A DNA stretch of 64,000 bases from NCBI GenBank assembly GCA_034509735.1, contig JACGWO010000011.1:13487866-13551865 (forward strand), written 5' to 3'. The position numbers and the translations under genes were made by a program. The notes below the pieces were generated by a model. It searched no databases and was not told where the DNA came from. It saw only the letters and a program-made list of their open reading frames with translations. Positions within the stretch are counted from its first letter, which is position 1. Each line of letters opens with the position of its first letter. Shown piece by piece: positions 10,693-23,097 of this stretch. This stretch comes from Sesamum alatum (taxonomy: Eukaryota > Streptophyta > Magnoliopsida > Lamiales > Pedaliaceae).

Positions 10693-11176
10693 ATGGAGAT
10701 GAAGAACGAGAAGCTTGTGAGGTATGTAGATTTTGCTATGTGGGTTGCTAATACTGTTTTTTAACTGGCAAGAACTAGGAAAATTTTGGGGGAGAAAATG
10801 ATGGGTACTGTCGGGAAAGATTCTTAGATGGCGGGCATGTTTCAATTTTCTGGAAAGATTGGATTTTGTCCGAGTTGAGCTGAAAAAGAAGTAATCTTTT
10901 TGGTTCTATGGCTGCAATTTTCTATTAATTGATCAAAATTAGTGGGAAAAAGTTGATGTCCTACTTTGTGCCTCTTTCGCCTCTACCGGATTCATCTGTT
11001 TGAGGAAGTGTTGTATTTTTGTTGGGTTTTTGCCGAAAATGTAGTAAAAAGTGCTGAAATTTAGGCCACTGCCAGATTTTAACTGATACATGTCTTTTCC
11101 ATTTTGTGGGTTCTGATTGAAAATGGGATTGGTAATTTCTGTTGGTTTGTTCTAATGTAAATAGGTTTTGTTCTGA
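10680..11176 (+). promoter_or_regulatory. Overlapping upstream ORF in the CNGC leader
   Basis: ATG at 10680, 13 bases before the CNGC start and in a different frame. It reads MPSENGDEEREACE in exon 1 and, after splicing to 11165, stops three codons later (TGA at 11174-11176), giving 17 codons. Its start context is weak (C at -3, C at +4), while the CNGC ATG at 10693 has A at -3 and G at +4, so leaky scanning is plausible. No evidence that the peptide is made. Confidence 0.45.
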
Positions 11177-14100
11177 TGGAAAGCAAGAAAAGGGTTTTAT
11201 GTCGTGGGGAGGGAAAACGGGCTCGTCCCGGATGGACAAGTCATCAGCAGGACACAAATTGGCGTCGTCGCTATTAAATTCCGAGGGAAAATGCAAAATT
11301 GTTGATTCCCTTAAGTTTGGTGGTTCAAAGGTGTTTCCTGAAGATCATGAACCATTACACAAGCATATACTTGATCCTGGTAGTGACATTGTGCTAAACT
11401 GGAACAGAGTTTTCATAGTTTCTTGCTTATTAGCGCTCTTCGTCGACCCCTTGTACTTTTATTTGCCAAGTATTGGAGGGAGTAAGGGTTCTTGGTGTGT
11501 AAAGTCAGATGTCAAATTGCGGATTGTTGTGACGTTTTTCCGAACTATTGCCGATCTTTTCTATCTCTTGCACGTGGTGATTAAGTTTAGGACGGCATAT
11601 GTGGCTCCAAGTTCACGAGTTTTTGGTAGGGGCGAGCTTGTTAGAGATCCCAAGAAAATTGCTCGAAGATATATAAGATCTGACTTCTTCATTGATCTGG
11701 TTGCCACATTGCCTCTGCCTCAGGTGTTTCCTCAACTTTATTATAGTCTCAACCTTGTACATGCCCATCCCTGTATGTAATTCTCTGTTACATACGGTTG
11801 TTTTTCTGCTTCTCTAAGGAAACGTTCTTGTTTTACATTCGGTCTCTGCTTGGGCACGAACCCCAGGTCTGGAAACAGTCATTTGCTATCTGTTGTTGCA
11901 GACAAACGTGAAATCTAATCCCAGATATTCCTTATTTATCATTTAGATAGAGTCTTCTATATGTACCTTTTTCTTTAATATAGGAGACAGCTTTGGTTTT
12001 ATTCTGGAGAATTATATTTAATTTGGTTAGGAGCACGCTATACTTAATTCAGTCATAAATGAGTAACTTATTTCGTTGTCTTGGTATTACATAATACAGT
12101 ATGCTTTGATAGTTTGATGTGATCATACTTTTGAGAACCCAAACAAATTACGAGAACTTTGAGTATAAAGTTTTGCATCTCTGTGATTCGTATTCACAAT
12201 TGACCTTTACGAGACATGCCAATCAAGTTCCTTTCCAATCAAGGAAAAGTAAACTGATAGCTACTTATTCCATCCTTGTACTGGTATTTTACACCATTTC
12301 CAGCTTTCTACTCCATTAACTGGATGGTTTGCTTGATCTTTAAGACTTTAACTGACTGCTTACTGCATCAATTAGCAAGTGGATTGCATAGTAATTGTTC
12401 TAATTGAACGGAAAATAACCCCTTTCAACTTTCTTAAAGTGTTTCTGCTGGCAGTCATACTACATTCTCCATTTGCCTTGGGGCATAGTTTATATCTCGT
12501 GTTTTGCTGTTTGTGGCTTGTAACTATAAATCGGAAATTGTACGCTTGCTTGAGACTTGAAGCATGTTTGTTAGCTGCATTCTAGCTTACCTATGGATTA
12601 TGAATGCGAAGGCAGCTTGGAGTTGAAAAAGGATTCTTGGTCTTTCTGTATGTAGGCGGAGTTTTGAAATTTTTGTCAAATAAGGCTGTGTATAATATAA
12701 TGCGAGCTGAGTTGTGAAAAGCTTGTGATATTTTGAAATGGTTGAAGAAGAGAAGCAATATAGTTAGCTCCGATTTTGAGTCTTTTCTCAGTAGTAAAAC
12801 ATAGTGGGTTCTGGTCTTCTGTTAATATCCTAGTCTGGGTCAAAATCATAGGTTGTCACCTGCCATTTTGGGTAAAATTATAAAGGGTTCCCTGAGGTTT
12901 GCCATATATAAATCCCCTCGTTGTTTGAAAAATTACAAATACCCTCCTGAAATTAATGGACGTCTAACAAATACTCCTCTACAATGGACTATCACGAGGG
13001 GGTATTTGTAATTATGACAAACCTCAGGGGAGCCGATTGTAATTTACCCTTCTTTCTTTGTAGTTTGAAGAACCTCAAACATGGCCTCTTTCTGGGATTC
13101 CAATTTATGGAATTCCGCTTTTCCCTTTCTTAAAATTGACGAGGACGATGACATTGTCTTTTAACTGTGGTTCTCTTATGTGTGATTCTGTTTTTCCTCT
13201 TTCTGAAGTTGCTGTATTAATATGTTACAGATTGTCATATGGTTCATCATACCGGCCACGAGAAACCACCGGACGAACCATAATAACAATGCCCTTGCTT
13301 TGATTGTACTATTCCAATACATTCCTCGGTTATACCTCATTTTTCCATTAAGTTCTCAAATCATAAAAGCAACTGGAGTTGTCACCAAAACTGCTTGGGC
13401 AGGGGCTGCCTACAATTTGCTACTCTACATGCTCGCAAGCCATGTACGTAATTTTATCTTTCTTAGTTGGTCCGCAATCATGTGTATTTTCGGTTACTTA
13501 ATATTGCGTATTTGTAATTTAACCAAGGGTTTAACTATCGTTACTCTTTTGCTTGGAGACGGTCATTCTTTTCTCAATTGAGTCCTACTGTGTCGTTATA
13601 GGTCTTGGGTGCAGCATGGTATGTACTGTCGGTCGACCGTTACTTGTCTTGCTGGAAATCAATATGTAAGAGAGAAGACAGCCCCACAAAATGTTTGCTT
13701 GAATACTTGAATTGTGACACTCCTGACAGTGGACAACGGGACATTTGGATGAAAAGAACAAACGTATTCCAAAGTTGTGATCCTGACGAGGATATTACAT
13801 TCAAATTTGGAATTTTTGAAAATGCTGTCACAAAACAAGTTGTCTCGTCAACTTTTGTCCGAAAGTACTTCTATTGCTTATGGTGGGGCTTACAGAACTT
13901 AAGGTACATTTCTTTACTATTTTTACTCCCTGACAATTACCATACTTTTATCATATTCACATCAATATAAGTCGGCGTCCTTTGTTCCTGCTTCACTGCA
14001 GAGAACCACTAATGTCGTTAATGCTTAAGTCAAACATGAGGTTCTCCATATGGATTCGAAGTATTACTTCTTTGGTTGATCATCTGACATTTTATGCCAA

Positions 14101-16055
14101 CTTGCCGTATACTTTGCATGAAATAAAGCTAATTGGGGATCATTTACCCTCCATATCAAAGGAAAGTTTCCGTTCGTCCATTAAGATTTCTAGAAGTAAT
14201 GCTTGAATCATTCTAATATAGGATTAACTATCTAACACAACGTGCTTTTGATAATATCATTTTTGTGCTTATATATATATTTATATGCCTGGATTTCGTC
14301 ATTGTCAATGTCAGTTATGTCTTCCCGGAAAGCATTATGTACTTAAATACCCTTGAGACTGTGGTTTGTAAGCTAACTAGTGACAGGCGCATGAAAATTT
14401 AACGCGTAATTGTTTAATGTATTAATTCTTGACATTATCTCTCTCTACTTGGAGATGGATGTGCACAGGTGCTGCCGCGCCTTAGTGTGCTTTGATATTG
14501 CATGTTTCTTATCAGTTAGACGTGCATCGAAGCATAATCTGCTTTCTTTAGTTTGAGAACTGGGAACTGAATTTCGATATTCCACTGCTTATCTCTGTCA
14601 ATTAGCTTGTTGAAAACAAACTAGTTTAACTCTTGTATCCTTTGCACTCTCAGTTCTTACGGGCAGAATTTGTCGACTAGCACGTTTATTGGAGAAACAT
14701 CATTTTCCATTCTCATTGCCATCCTCGGTCTTGTTCTGTTCGCGCATCTCATTGGAAATATGCAGGTCGGTAATAAGATTCTCTCAACTTTTAACGACTT
14801 TTAACCTATATGGTTCTCTGTCTGTAAAGCAAATTAGATTCATTACATGTTCAAACGAACTTCCAACTACAGTCTAATTTGCTGATTTCTCTTCTGAGAG
14901 CCCATTACACCATTTGTTAGCAGAGTTCTATGCATTGTTAATACCAGAATTGTATGATTTACTCCCCTCTATTGCTGCGTGTAGACATACTTGCAGTCTC
15001 TAACAGTGAGGCTCGAGGAATGGAGGCTTAAACGACGGGACACTGAGGAGTGGATGCGACATCGCCAACTTCCTGAAGATTTGAGGAAACGTGTCAGGCG
15101 TTTTGTTCAGTATAAATGGCTTGCAACTCGAGGAGTAGATGAAGAAGCTATTTTGCATGGTTTACCTGCTGATCTTAGTCGTGATATTCAACGTCACCTA
15201 TGCTTGGACCTAGTCCGACGTGTATGCTTCCTACAACTATATGTATCATAGTTTTCTGAACATGTTCACGGTTACAAGCATGCTGACCTCTATATTTTGT
15301 CTCTGTTCCTTTTTCGCCAAATTTGCCAGGTACCGTTTTTCTCACAGATGGATGATCAGTTGCTTGATGCAATATGTGAAAGACTAGTTTCGTCCTTATG
15401 CACCGAGGGTACTTATATTGTTCGTGAGGGTGACCCTGTGACTGAGATGCTGTTCATAATCAGGGGTCGACTCGAGAGTTCCACCACAAATGGGGGTCGG
15501 ACTGGTTTCTTCAATTCTATTACCCTGAGACCTGGAGATTTCTGTGGAGAGGAGCTTCTTGCTTGGGCTTTGCTACCGAAATCGGCCGTCATTTTGCCTT
15601 CTTCGACTCGGACAGTTAGAGCCCTTGTTGAAGTGGAAGCTTTCGCATTGCGGGCTGAAGATCTCAAGTTTGTCGCCAATCAATTTAGACGGCTCCACAG
15701 CAAGAAGTTGCAGCACACGTTCAGGTTCTACTCTCATCACTGGCGGACGTGGGCTGCATGCTTCATACAAGCCGCTTGGCGGAGGTATAAAAGGAGAAAG
15801 ATGGCGAAAGATCTCGCCAGAATGGAGTCGTTTGCATTGGACGAAACGGCAGAAGATAATACCGAAGAGGGGGAACTGGATCAGTCTCCTAATAGCTCGA
15901 CGACCTCCAAGATAATATCGAACCTAGGGGTCACAATACTGGCTTCAAGATTTGCTGCAAATACAAGGAGAGGAGTTCAGAAGATTAAAGACGTCGATCT
16001 GCCAAAACTACCGAAACCTGAGGAGCCTGACTTTTCAGCTGAGCCAGACGACTGA
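10693..16055 (+). CDS. CNGC17: Cyclic nucleotide-gated ion channel, group III (CNGC14/17-like)
   Basis: Seven exons join in frame to 725 aa: 10693-10721, 11165-11723, 13231-13443, 13602-13903, 14654-14765, 14985-15221 and 15330-16055, all with GT-AG borders. The tiny first exon (MEMKNEKLVR) is needed to give KLVRFCSDGKQ at the junction. Visible parts: basic N-terminus with KVFPEDHEP; six membrane segments beginning with WNRVFIVSCLLALFVDPLYF (about 89-108); pore with the plant-type filter G-Q-N at 371-373; C-linker LEEWRLKRRDTEEWMRHRQ; cyclic nucleotide-binding domain about 485-605 with GDFCGEELL; IQ calmodulin site near 628-641 (FIQAAWRRYKRRK); conserved tail EEPDFS. Group III members are calcium-permeable plasma-membrane channels. 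The N-terminal KVFPE...ILDPGSD block recalls CNGC17 and CNGC14 most; the exact orthologue is inferred. No truncation seen. Intron 2 carries a MITE. Confidence 0.95.
12870..13049. mobile_element. MITE family A inside CNGC intron 2
   Basis: Starts GGGTAAAATTATAAAGGG and ends GATTGTAATTTACCC. The arms share CCCTGAGGTTTG / CAAACCTCAGGGG and CTCGTTGTTTGAAAAATTACA with the full-length copies at 30085 and 31689. At 180 bp it lacks the family's central part. The 9 bp flanks are only partly alike, so this is an old or trimmed copy. Confidence 0.8.
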
Positions 16056-16425
16056 CTAGCAAACGCCTCGGCTAAGACAACGATACTTTCACCGCCAGGT
16101 GCGTGCGCGCGACAGAAACTTGAATGAGGTCTGATGTTCAGACATCTGGAGTAGGTTATTATGCTTCAATACGATGTGTACTCTCTCCCATCAACTTATG
16201 TCCGAACATGGGATCTCAAGCTGGCTGGAAGATTACAGCCATTCTGTATAAGTACTAGTTGTAGTTAAGATCAGAGTATAATTGGAACTGAGCCCAGAAG
16301 GGTGTTTTTCAGTTGCTATCTTCTAAGTTTAACTTTTGTATGAGTACAATATTTGACAAGATAACAACGTTAAGGGATCTTTGTCTACTTCTTATGAATG
16401 CCACAAGGGGTGCTAGTTTAAGTTA
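16056..16425 (+). other. CNGC 3' UTR region
   Basis: Follows the TGA at 16053-16055. Unique-looking sequence up to the MITE at 16426. No canonical AATAAA signal was seen, so the transcript end is not placed. Confidence 0.4.
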
Positions 16426-17122
16426 GGGATAACCTCTATTCCTGAGGTTTGGTGTAATTACACGTAAATTTTCTGTGGTTTGAGAAATTACGCATAGCAC
16501 ACCAAACATTTGTTTTCGCCGAATAAATAAGTCCCTCCATTAGTTAAAATTTACTGATTTTGTTGATATTAACAAAAAAAAACTCAATAAAATTCCAGAT
16601 TTACCTCCAATTAACTTATTACTGACTTATTGCACTATATTTCTATAGAACTAGGGAGAAATAAGTTTGGTGTAATTACACATAAATTTCCTATGATTTG
16701 AAAAATTACGCGTAGCACCCCAAACGTTTGTTTTCGCCAACAAATAAGTCCCTCCGTTAGTCAAAATTTATCGATTTTGCTGATATTAACAAAAAAACTT
16801 AACACTGTCTTAGTGCAAATCAAACAAATCCTTTTCTTATAAATTACCTTTATACATCTTTTGACGTTAATGCATGTAAGGAGGTACATCTTCACTCTTA
16901 TATGAATTTTATTCAATAAGTCAATAAAAGACAATCGCGGTAAATATAAATTTTTTTTTAATTTTTTTTCTAATATCAGCAAATTCAGTAAATTTTAATT
17001 AACGAAGAAATTTATTTGTTAAATGGAACGAAAATCAAGAATATTAAATGTAATTTCTAAAATCATAGGAATTTATGTATAGTTATACCAAATTTCCGAG
17101 AAATACGGTGTAATTATCCCTT
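16426..17122. mobile_element. MITE family B, composite copy with perfect 9 bp TSD
   Basis: Flanked by TTTAAGTTA at 16417-16425 and 17123-17131. Starts GGGATAACC and ends GTAATTATCCC(TT). The left arm occurs twice in tandem: a GGTGTAATTACAC block with ATTACGC(A/G)TAGCAC(A/C)CCAAAC and TTTTGCTGATATTAACAAAA at about 16450-16580 and again at about 16666-16800. The inverted right arm follows. The 9 bp duplication is typical of Mutator-like elements. It fills much of the gap between the convergent CNGC and SCY1 genes. Confidence 0.85.
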
Positions 17123-17382
17123 TTTAAGTTACTTGTTGATCAATGAACTGAGATTCATAAACGTTGACAAGAGCAAAGATGACCTGCCCGCCCATGATTC
17201 AGGCAATGCTGTTCTTTGTGAATTTGCACCACTTCTGGAACTACATGGGATGTTATTTAAGGCAAAATTACAAAGCTGTATTAAAATGGGATACCAAAAA
17301 AATGAGAAATTTACAAATGGACTGTCTGAAAGAGTCTAATTCAAGTTTATGATTCCTACAACAGATATTTTGTGCACTCTGA

Positions 17383-20300
17383 TCAGTACTTGTCAATGTC
17401 ATAAAACTCTATGGTCTTGTATTTCTGGGATATGATCTCCGCCTGAACTTTTCTAGCCGTATCCGTCGCACAACCGACAAGAATCAGAACTGAGGTGCCG
17501 GCAAATCCCCTGAAAGCCGTCAGGTGTGTGGCTTGTTCGATCACAGCAGGACCAGCAGCAAGAATTGCCAAAAATGCAGAACCGAGGACTGATATCCGAC
17601 TGAGAACCTTTAAATCAACAAGCAACGACGAAGACTGAGATAATTATCGAGCAAGGATTGAAACAAGACAGATATTCAGAACTTTGAGCATCACTAACAA
17701 CACAGCATGCACGAATGTCAAGAGAAACTTCGAGCTGATACGATTAGCGACAGATTTACGCATGATTCAATACATTTGGCATTTAACAAAAGTTGAGTTA
17801 ACTGAAAAGCTTTCGATCTCCATGCAACATTATAAATTTGCAGCTTAATAGTTAGACGGAGCAACGCAACACAAGAAATCATAATTTCCTCCACAGTTAA
17901 CGAAATAAAGTGAACGTTAATCTTGAAATCGTATTATCAAGTGAACAAACCGAAAGATTTTTGTTTACAGAGTTCTGTTTAATCACAATCAACTCAGGGA
18001 TTTTCTACGTTAATGAACTGTATTCTGCATTCTCGATGTGATATTCGATACTCAGATCTACTCTTTGCACAAACTTCATCATACTTTAAGGTGGCAATTT
18101 TAAACACCTTCTACAAATTTCAAGATATGATTATGGAAGTACGTTTGCGATTCCCGATACTTAAAGTAGGTGGATACATTCAACGATTAGACGAAAAGTA
18201 AAATATATAGATCATCGAGATCATGATAACGCACAAACCAAGATAGCTATTAAAAATAAATAAATTCTTCTGATAGAGAACGTTACCGTTTTTATAAATA
18301 CGGCAGTACTTTTTCCAGGTCGGACAAGTGGGATCGAGGCACCTTGCCTTTTCAACTGTTCACTGACATCGTCGGGGTCCAATTGCAGAAATGTGTAGTA
18401 ATAGTTGAAGAATGCTATCAACAGAATGTTCGTCGGCAAGTAGAAAGAACCTGAAATCAAAATATTACTATGAGGTTCCAAGCAATTATATGTTTCTTTA
18501 CGGATCACAGCAATAATCCGGAGCCTTTTCTTCTATCCTTCTAGTCCTCCTCTTTCATGAAATAGCCTTTACCATTAATTGCTACACTTACAATTACCGC
18601 TGAGCAGCCCCATAAAATCAGAAAACATCAAGTCAAAGAAAAGCACACTGGGAAGGGGGGTGGGGGGTATGGGGATCGATACAAAGTCTTTAATGAGCAT
18701 AAGCCCACCGAGTTTTAGTGGCTAAAAGTAAGATAAACCTTTTTGATTCAAGAATCATTATATTGGTTGATGAGATGCTCCTACAATAAATTTAATCAAT
18801 TCAGGTCATTAAAGTATTTTTATAACCTAATGCTAACACAGAAACACACACAAAAATCAAGAGTTATGTCATCATACCCCCAGGATTTAAGCCTACAGCA
18901 GCCTTCTTCAGAAAACTCAGACCAGTGAAGCGGGCAAGAGTTCCCGGAAGAGCCAAGGATGAGGTAGAGAAGATGATTGGCATCACACCAGAACTATTTA
19001 CCTGCTCATTGAGAATTGTTAATATAATTCAGATGTTGGGAACAAATACTCAGTAACAAACTGACGAGGAAATTCTCGCAGAGATGCTCCAATGGTAAAA
19101 GGTGGAAATTTTTACAAGGCAAATAGAGCTAAAGCAAATCCAAGGCAAGAAAGGGCCGCCCAAATAGTCAAAGATTCAAACTCCAACATTTTGTAAAGAA
19201 GCAACGAGTTATGTTTTCTCCGCATGGCATTCACATATAGGGATGTTTAGTAAGAGCCCAAGTGAAGGCCTTAAAAGGACAGGAGGCTTGGTTACTGGTA
19301 TCAGTAAAAATGTATACTATAGCTCACCCATCAAAGTTCGATGTCCATGTTTGAATTCGCAATGAGTTTAGATAAGAGTCGACAAACTGAAAATTTGAGC
19401 ATCTTAACAATTTGCCTAGAAAATAACGGTTGGGAGTTGGTTGGAGTAAAGCTTTCTCTTGAGGTACTTTCCTGAAGAAAATTGTTATTTTAGGAACTAA
19501 AACTAATTTGTGAATACCCTTAAAAGGAGATAGAACATTCAACCATGGGTAGCCGAGTTTAAGCTTGACGTGATGCATGACGCAGAAGCAAACAAGAACA
19601 GAAACTTAAAATGCGTGAAGTAAAAATTTAAGTAGCACCATGTAGCAATTCTGGATAATGAAAGTCAAATACTGCCAATCTGCATCTTGACAAACTCAGA
19701 AGAATATAAGCTGACATACTTAACATCGAAACAGGCTTACGGACCTTAAAGGGTAAGTAAGCAGATTTTGAAAGGCCCCCAGCTCCGCTGGTATACCTTG
19801 AGGCATAATTAAGTGGAATTTTCCGCTCTGCTTCCTGAAACATTACACACAACTCTGTAAATTGAATGCGCGGCCGCATTTGAATAACTTGATTACTAGA
19901 AAGTAACACTGACCTGAACATATACAATGCTAAGGACTAGCAAGAAGAAGGAAATAATGAGGCCAACAAGTCCAACATAGTTACCATCTTCAAATGCTTG
20001 TGCAACTGTCCTCCCAAAGGATGCTGGCAGGTAGGAGATGATATTTGTGAATATTAAAAGCGACGTACCATTTCCAAGTTTCAAGTCAGTACTTCTTTCC
20101 CCAATGTAAGTTGTGAAAACTGAGCCGAGAGTCAGCAAAATAACAGAAGAGACAGCCCACTGAGTGCTGAAGTCATTGACATAAGGACGAAGATACAATA
20201 CTTGGCCAATTGCCTGCCATGAACAGAAGTCCGCAAAAGAATGAAAATCTGATATAGTTGATGCAGGCAGGATAAAGATCTTATTACGGCATCTACCTAT

Positions 20301-23097
20301 CAATAGGAGATGCTATGTCGAACTATTATATACATGAATTGACACCGTGAAGAACTTTCAAGCATTTCCAAGTCGAGAAATTTAAGACCCAAAAATCTTT
20401 CAGTTAAGCACATGAAACTGAAAGGTTAAAAGAGATGGTGATTTTTCAGTCAACTGTATGAATATTGAGCAACATCAGAACGTCAGGCATCATTTACCTG
20501 CACAATTGCAAACCCAACAGACGCATAGCGAGTATACTGGAGCACTTTTTTCCTTCCAGCCTCACCTTCTCTTTTTTGGAGTTCTTGCAACTTGGGGTAG
20601 ATTTGAGTGAGAAGCTGAAAAACGATCTGTGCATTTATGAAGGGCACAATACCAAGAGAGCCAATTCCAAGCCGACCGATACCGCCTCCAGAAAACGAAT
20701 CTAGAGTGCCTAACAAGCTGTTTTGATCAAGATTACCAACAAAAGCCTCCCGATTCACACCGCCAAGAGGTATGTATATTCCAAGTCGTGACAGGGCTAG
20801 ATAGCCCAAAAGCTTGAGAAATTTTCCAGGGAGCGGACCCTTGAAGAAATCCCCAATATCAATGCTGGTATCTTCAATGGCAGCTGGAAAATGTCAAAGA
20901 ATCCTAATCAAGGGCCAAGAGCAGCAGGTAAAAATTTATAGAAGACGTCATACAAAAAATAAATAAGATGATAAACAAACCTGCCACTCCTCTTGCTGAT
21001 GAAGTTTTCTCTTTTCTGGTGCCTGATGTACTTTGAAGTGGTTGAGAAAATAATTCTAGAAGACTTCCCCAAGCACTTCTTAAATCTGAGAGTCCGTCGG
21101 GATTAATGCCCAGCGGATCAAATACAGAACTCTGAGGGCTGGGACAAATTTCAATCATAATTACATATTAAAAATTAGCAAAGTTCAAGAGATCGATTAT
21201 ATAAGTAAACAAGATACAACATTCAAAAAGCAAGTATGGAACTTAAAAACTCAAAATCACTATCCTTTTAAGACTGGTAAAGCCACTAATATCTAAGCAT
21301 TTCACAAACTTATCGGGGCACTAGCTTCACTGTTGAATGATGAAATTGTTACAGATTTGCCTGAAGTCTTACTGGACCCGATTAACTTGCATGTCCAGAT
21401 TTTTCGCGCCAGATAATAATTCTATAGAAATGAGCCTATAACTGTATACAACACACTAGCCAGCACATTTTGATTTGTCTAAATTAAGTAAATGCCAACA
21501 ATAATAAGTTTTTGGAAAAGTGAAAAAATCAAAGAGTTCCAATAAACTTTATAGTTCTAAATTTCAGAGTCAAATATAATGCCAATTGCTAAGTCATGTG
21601 TCTGGTTTTTCTCAGTAGCCAGTTCACAGGAGCATACGCGTTGTAGCCAATTCCGTAGTACCACCATTGAGAAGGAAAACTTTGAAGAGGATACCGAATG
21701 GCAATCATTAGGTAATGTTTCATAAAGAATCACTAATGAAACGATGAAACTAGTTTTGATCGAAGAATGTCGGACAACAGCTACAACAGTAAACAAATCA
21801 AATAAAGCCACCAAATAAAGCAATATTTTTCAAAAAAAAAATCTCTTCATGAGAGGCGATAGTACGGTATTGACCACAACCTTGTTGAAATTCTAGAACA
21901 AATTTTCCAAATTTAAACAGAAATCAATATAGTTTCAGATCAGTGTCTGCATTGTACCAAATAAGTTTGCGATCCATCTGGAGATTATAGTTTAGTAACT
22001 CTCATCTTACAACACATGGTCTGGCTTGAGCTAGACTAGGCATGAATAGAGACTAAGTATGAGTACGTTAAAAAGACAAGGGATATGACTACACTACACA
22101 AAACTATTAAAAATACACTCTTCATAAGAACTCCATTTTGGTAATGACAAGAAGGATGACCGGTTGATCGTTTTAGCCCTTTCTTTGGTTCTCTGAATCC
22201 TTCACTTCAGGATTGCTGAATAAAACTTGTCTAAAGATATCAAATCATAAATCGTCGTCCTATAGTTCAGAAGCGGTATAATAATACTAGTAAATCAAAT
22301 TCTTTGTCCTGACCAGAAACTAATCGGTAATCACATACTACACTTCATACGTCAAAGACTTCCATTTTATTCAACAACTCGAATAGTTCATCACTTCATC
22401 CATTCAGTAAAGATTTCAAAACGATTCGAATAGTTCATCCATCCATTACGTAATCAACAAATTGGTCTCTCATTCAAGTAGCTAGATATTCCAGTCTTTT
22501 GAGTTCCCTCGCGCCAAAGAATCGAACCACATAGTCACCATGAGCAAATGCAATAGTAAACCAAAACATTATGCACCACGCCATAACACTATTAGCATGA
22601 AACGCAGTCCACAGAAAGTATACATAGCTTTCAGCAGAAGTATTGAATCAACCAAAACCAAACCATTAGGACGAAAATCAGTAAAGATAAACACGAGCCT
22701 TTTGCAAGAAGAGCTCGAAAAGCTCCAAACATATTCTCATCTCACACGAAAACCTATACAAAATTGAAAACACATATTTTCTACTCAAAACTGAAATGAA
22801 AACACAAGCAAACAGGTTCCCAAGAAACCAGAGGAAATTAACCAAAACCCATTTGCAAACAAGAAACCTCAAACTTTTGAAACTTCAAACAATCGAGAAA
22901 TTGAGGAGTTGGGTATACGGGTACCTCTGCTTGTCGGTGTTCTTTCTGTGGATAGTGAGAGTGGCTCTGCAAATAGACTTCTTGTTGACATAATTGTGAG
23001 GCTTAGCACAAAAAGAACGTTTTCTTGAAATGGAATTGTGGGTTAGAGAGGTGGTGGAGCAAAGGGATGAAGAAATCTGCCTTACTGATATCAACAT
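17383..23097 (-). CDS. SCY1: Chloroplast SecY preprotein translocase subunit (thylakoid SCY1)
   Basis: Eight exons on the minus strand join to 539 aa: 23097-22925, 21138-20981, 20883-20498, 20213-19914, 19834-19745, 19001-18878, 18450-18287 and 17607-17383, all GT-AG. Exon 1 is a Ser/Thr/Arg-rich transit peptide (MLISVRQISSSLCSTTSLTH). The mature part starts near SSVFDPLGIN. SecY landmarks: LSRLGIYIPLGGVNREAF, GIVPFINAQIVFQLL, GEAGRKKVLQYTRY, KLGNGTSLLIF, EAERKIPLNYASRY, NSSGVMPIIF, FNYYYTFLQLDPDDVSEQL, GASIPLVRPG, and the end QKYKTIEFYDIDKY. About ten membrane segments are expected. SCY1 forms the protein-conducting channel of the thylakoid Sec system with cpSecE and works with cpSecA. Length fits the roughly 550 aa of the plant protein. 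The ending and the motifs resemble SCY1 more than the envelope paralogue SCY2. Intron 1 is long (1786 bp). Confidence 0.96.

Noticed and set aside
11142..11164. Extending CNGC exon 2 upstream as the protein start
   Set aside because: There is no ATG in that extension, and an acceptor at 11163-11164 joins in frame with the conserved KLVRF start in exon 1.
21557..22872. Open frames within SCY1 intron 1
   Set aside because: No motifs, and they lie between two exons whose splice sites join in frame.
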